This document shows, piece after piece, positions 61,440 to 64,000 of a stretch of DNA of 64,000 bases. The stretch comes from Warburgia ugandensis (lineage: Eukaryota; Streptophyta; Magnoliopsida; Canellales; Canellaceae): positions 24,643,618 through 24,707,617 of the forward strand of contig CP141128.1 of the NCBI GenBank assembly GCA_035236585.1, read 5' to 3'. The notes under the pieces were generated by a model. The model was not told the origin of the DNA. It saw nothing but the letters and a program-made list of their open reading frames with translations, and did not search any database. The translations under genes were made by a program, and so were the position numbers. Each line of letters begins with the position of its first letter. The first letter of the stretch is position 1.

Positions 61440-64000
61440 TTGTTACACCGGTGAGCCTCGCCAATATCAAAATTGAACCGTGAGCTTTCTTGGTTTTCTT
61501 TCACTTGTAATTAATGAAATAGCTTGACTTTGAAGACCCATAACTCTTTCATACGAACTCTATTTTTTGCATTCCAATGCTGGTTGGATTTCATTTTCAA
61601 AATACTATCTGATAGTTTCAACTTTAATTTGAAATTGTTATGCTATTAAAAGATACAATTCTTGAAAGCTCATGACCTAATTATGGCATAGTAAAATAAT
61701 AAAGTTGTTCCACCAGCGAGCCCTGCCATTATCGAAATGGCTCCTTGAGGTTTCTAGTTTTTTTCACTTTTAATTAATGAAATAGCCATGACTTTGGTGT
61801 CCCATAACTCCTTCATACGGACTCTATTTTCTGCGTTCCTTGGCTGGTTGGATTCCATTTTTTGAGCGCTATCTAGTGGTTTCAGCTTTAATATGAAATT
61901 ATTATGCAATTATAATATATACTTCTTAAAACCACATGACCTGATCATGGTATAGTAAAATATTAAGGTTGTTACACCAGCGAGCCCTGCCATTATTGAA
62001 ATGGATCCTTGAGGTTTCTAGTTTTTTTCACTTTTAATTAATCAAATAGCCATGACTTTGAAGTCCCATAACTCCTTCATACAGACTCTATTTTCTGCGT
62101 TCCTTGGCTGGTTGGATTCCATTTTTTCAGCGCTATCTAGTGGTTTCAGCTTTAATTTGAAATTATTATGCAATTATAATATATACTTCTTAAAACCTCA
62201 TGACCTGATCATGGTATAGTAAAATATTAAGGTTGTTACACCAGCGAGCCCTGCCATTATTGAAATGGATCCTTGAGGTTTCTAGTTTTTTTCACTTTTA
62301 ATTAATCAAATAGCCATGACTTTGAAGTCCCATAACTCCTTCATACAGACTCTATTTTCTATGTTCCTTGGCTTGTTGGATAAAATTTTATGACTACTAT
62401 CTAATGGTTTCTACTTTAATTTGAACATATTATGCTATTGAAAGATATACTTCTTAAATACTTGTAACCGGACCAAGGAACAGTAAAATTTTATGGTTGT
62501 TACACCGGTGAGCCTTGCCAATATCAACATTGACCCATGAGGTTTCTGGGTTTGTTTTTCACTTGTATTTAATGAAATAACCTGACTTTGAAGTCCCATA
62601 ACTCCTTCATACGAACTCTATTTTTTGCGTTCCATGGCTGGTTGGGTTTCATTTTCGGAATACTATCTAATGGTTTCAGCTTTAATTTGAAATTATTATG
62701 CTATTAAAAGATATACTTCTTGAAAGCTCCTGACTTGATCATGGCCTTGTAAAATATTAAGGTTGTTACACTAGCGAGCCCTACCATTATCGAAATGGCT
62801 CTTTGAGGTTTCTAGTTTTTTTCACTTTTAATTAATGAAATAGCCATGATTTTGGTGTCCCATAATTCCTTCATACGGACTCTATTTTCTGCGTTCTTTG
62901 GCTGGTTGGATTCCATTTTTTGAGCGCTATCTAGTGGTTTCAACTTTAATTTGAAATTATTATGCAATTATAATATATACTTCTTAAAACCTCATGACCT
63001 GATCATGGTATAGTAAAATATTAAGGTTGTTACACCAGTGAGCCCTGCCATTATTGAAATGGATCCTTGAGGTTTCTAGTTTTTTTCACTTTTAATTAAT
63101 CAAATAGCCATGACTTTGAAGTCCCATAACTCCTTCATATAGTCTCTATTTTCTATGTTCCTTGGCTTTTTGGATTCCATTTTACGTTTGCTATCTAATG
63201 GTTTCTCGCTTTAATTTGAACATATTATGCTATTGAAAGATATACTTCTTAAATACTTGTAACCGGACCAAGGAACAGTAAAATTTTATGGTTGTTACAC
63301 CGGTGAGCCTTGCCAATATCAACATTGACCCATGAGGTTTACGGGTTTTTTTTTTCACTTGCATTTAATGAAATAACCTGACTTTGAAGTCCCATAACTC
63401 CTTCATACGAACTCTATTTTTTGCGTTCCATGGCTGGTTTGATTTCATTTTCTGAATACTATCTAATGGTTTCAGCTTCAATTTGAAATTATTATGCTAT
63501 TAAAAGATATACTTCTTGAAAGCCCACGACACGATCATGGCCTTGTAAAATATTAAGGTTGTTACACCAGCGAGCCGTGCCATTATCGAGATGGCTCCTT
63601 GAGGTTTCTAATTTTTTTCACTTTTAATTAATGAAATAGCCATGACTTTGTAGTCCCATAACTCCTTCATACGGACTCTATTTTCTACGTTCCCTGGCGG
63701 TTTGGATTCCATTTTTTGAGCGCTATCTAGTGGTTTCAACTTTAATTTGAACATATTATGCTGTTGAAAGATATACTTCTTAAATACTTGTAACCTGACC
63801 ATGGAACATTAAAATTTTATGGTTGTTACACCGGTGAGCTTTCCCAATATCAAAATTGACCCATGAGGTTTCTGGGTTTTTTTTTCACTTGTATTTAATG
63901 AAATAGCTTGACTTTGAAGACCCATAACTCTTTCATACGAACTCTATTTTTTGCATTCCAATGCTGGTTGGATTTCATTTTCAAAATACTATCTGATAGT
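61440..64000 (-). repeat. Distal subarray with three-unit period
   Basis: Here the pattern becomes A-B-B with a period near 795 bp. The rare string ACCGGACCAAGGAACAG occurs at about 62467 and 63262, 795 bp apart, and the neighbouring B units carry the same CTAGTTTTTTTCAC variant. The variant unit with CATTCCAATGCTGG occurs at about 61573 and 63955. Units are slightly shorter (about 262-266 bp). Confidence 0.7.

Larger units (their letters stand above)
51337..61440 (-). repeat. Proximal subarray, A/B alternating dimers
   Basis: Units are of two kinds, told apart just after TTACACC. Type A reads AAGCCTCGCCAATAT then AAAATTGCCCCATGAGG. Type B reads GAGCCCTGCCATTAT then GAAATGGCTCCTCGAGG. They mostly alternate from 51516 to 54889 and again from 56618 to 58380, giving a higher-order period near 535 bp. 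A B variant (TATCAAAAACGCTCC) recurs at 52318, 55015, 56353, 58905 and 59570. Runs of consecutive B units occur near 55550-56350. Confidence 0.75.
51337..64000 (-). repeat. Satellite array, about 267-bp monomer, derived from family T U3
   Basis: About 48 tandem units run to the window end. Spacing of a fixed landmark (GAAGTCCCATAACTCC at 51609, 51876, 52144, 52411 and so on) is 266-268 bp. On the minus strand each unit starts TGTAACA and ends near GCTCGCTGG. It aligns throughout with the first ~300 bp of the family T LTR (49250-49548). Shared blocks are ATGGAATCCAAC, GAGTTCGTATGA, CATTAGAT, AGGG(C/G)TATTT, and the GAGCCATTT-GATAATGGC block against GGGCCGTTTTGATAACGGC. No TATA box is included. 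Frames of 60-91 codons recur once per unit because 267 is a multiple of three; they are not genes. The array continues beyond base 64000. Confidence 0.95.

Noticed and set aside
53349-63802. Family of 60-91-codon minus-strand frames with similar sequence
   Set aside because: They are one per satellite unit, with ends set by the repeat. They are a by-product of a 267-bp monomer, not a gene family.
51337-64000. CRISPR-like array of regular repeats
   Set aside because: The repeats are contiguous 267-bp units without short repeat-spacer structure, in a plant-type genome.

Overview
The window looks like heterochromatic, repeat-only DNA from a flowering-plant nuclear genome. It is AT-rich and holds no host gene, tRNA, rRNA or other RNA gene that I can support. 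Almost everything is Ty3/gypsy LTR retrotransposon debris or satellite DNA. The plant assignment rests on the plant-type primer-binding sites (tRNA-iMet and tRNA-Asp), the Athila-type gag signatures and the Tekay/Del-type polypurine end. The species cannot be named from this sequence.

Layout. (1) 1-1633 is the 3' part of a long LTR (family T, Tekay/Del-like), followed by a diverged relative at 1634-2190. (2) 2200-10880 holds two minus-strand Athila-like remnants: one with gag traces (2230-3700), a leader and an LTR, the other with a leader, a tRNA-Asp PBS and a roughly 3-kb LTR. (3) 10996-19876 is a complete-looking family T insertion on the minus strand, with two 2.7-kb LTRs, a tRNA-iMet PBS, a polypurine tract and a perfect 5-bp target duplication (GCTCT). 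Its interior is only 3.4 kb with no recognisable gag-pol. (4) 19882-49249 is a nest of Athila-like elements of one apparently non-autonomous family: copy A (+, 20913-31900, split by a solo LTR), a gag/protease fragment (31950-32468), an LTR piece (32469-33862), copy B (-, 33863-41339) and copy C (+, 41340-49249). (5) 49250-51336 is another family T LTR, inserted into the 3' LTR of copy C and cut off. (6) 51337-64000 is a tandem satellite with a monomer of about 267 bp, about 48 units, which runs out of the window.

The main result is that the satellite monomer and the first ~300 bp of the family T LTR are the same sequence in diverged form. The monomer begins at the LTR's own TG terminus and stops short of its TATA box. 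The array therefore appears to be an amplified retrotransposon U3 segment, lying directly beside an LTR of the family it resembles, in the opposite orientation. The array has an alternating two-type (A/B) organisation, a large internal duplication marked by shared deletion scars, and a distal change to a three-monomer period. No gene network exists here; the elements relate to one another by nesting, homology and recombination.
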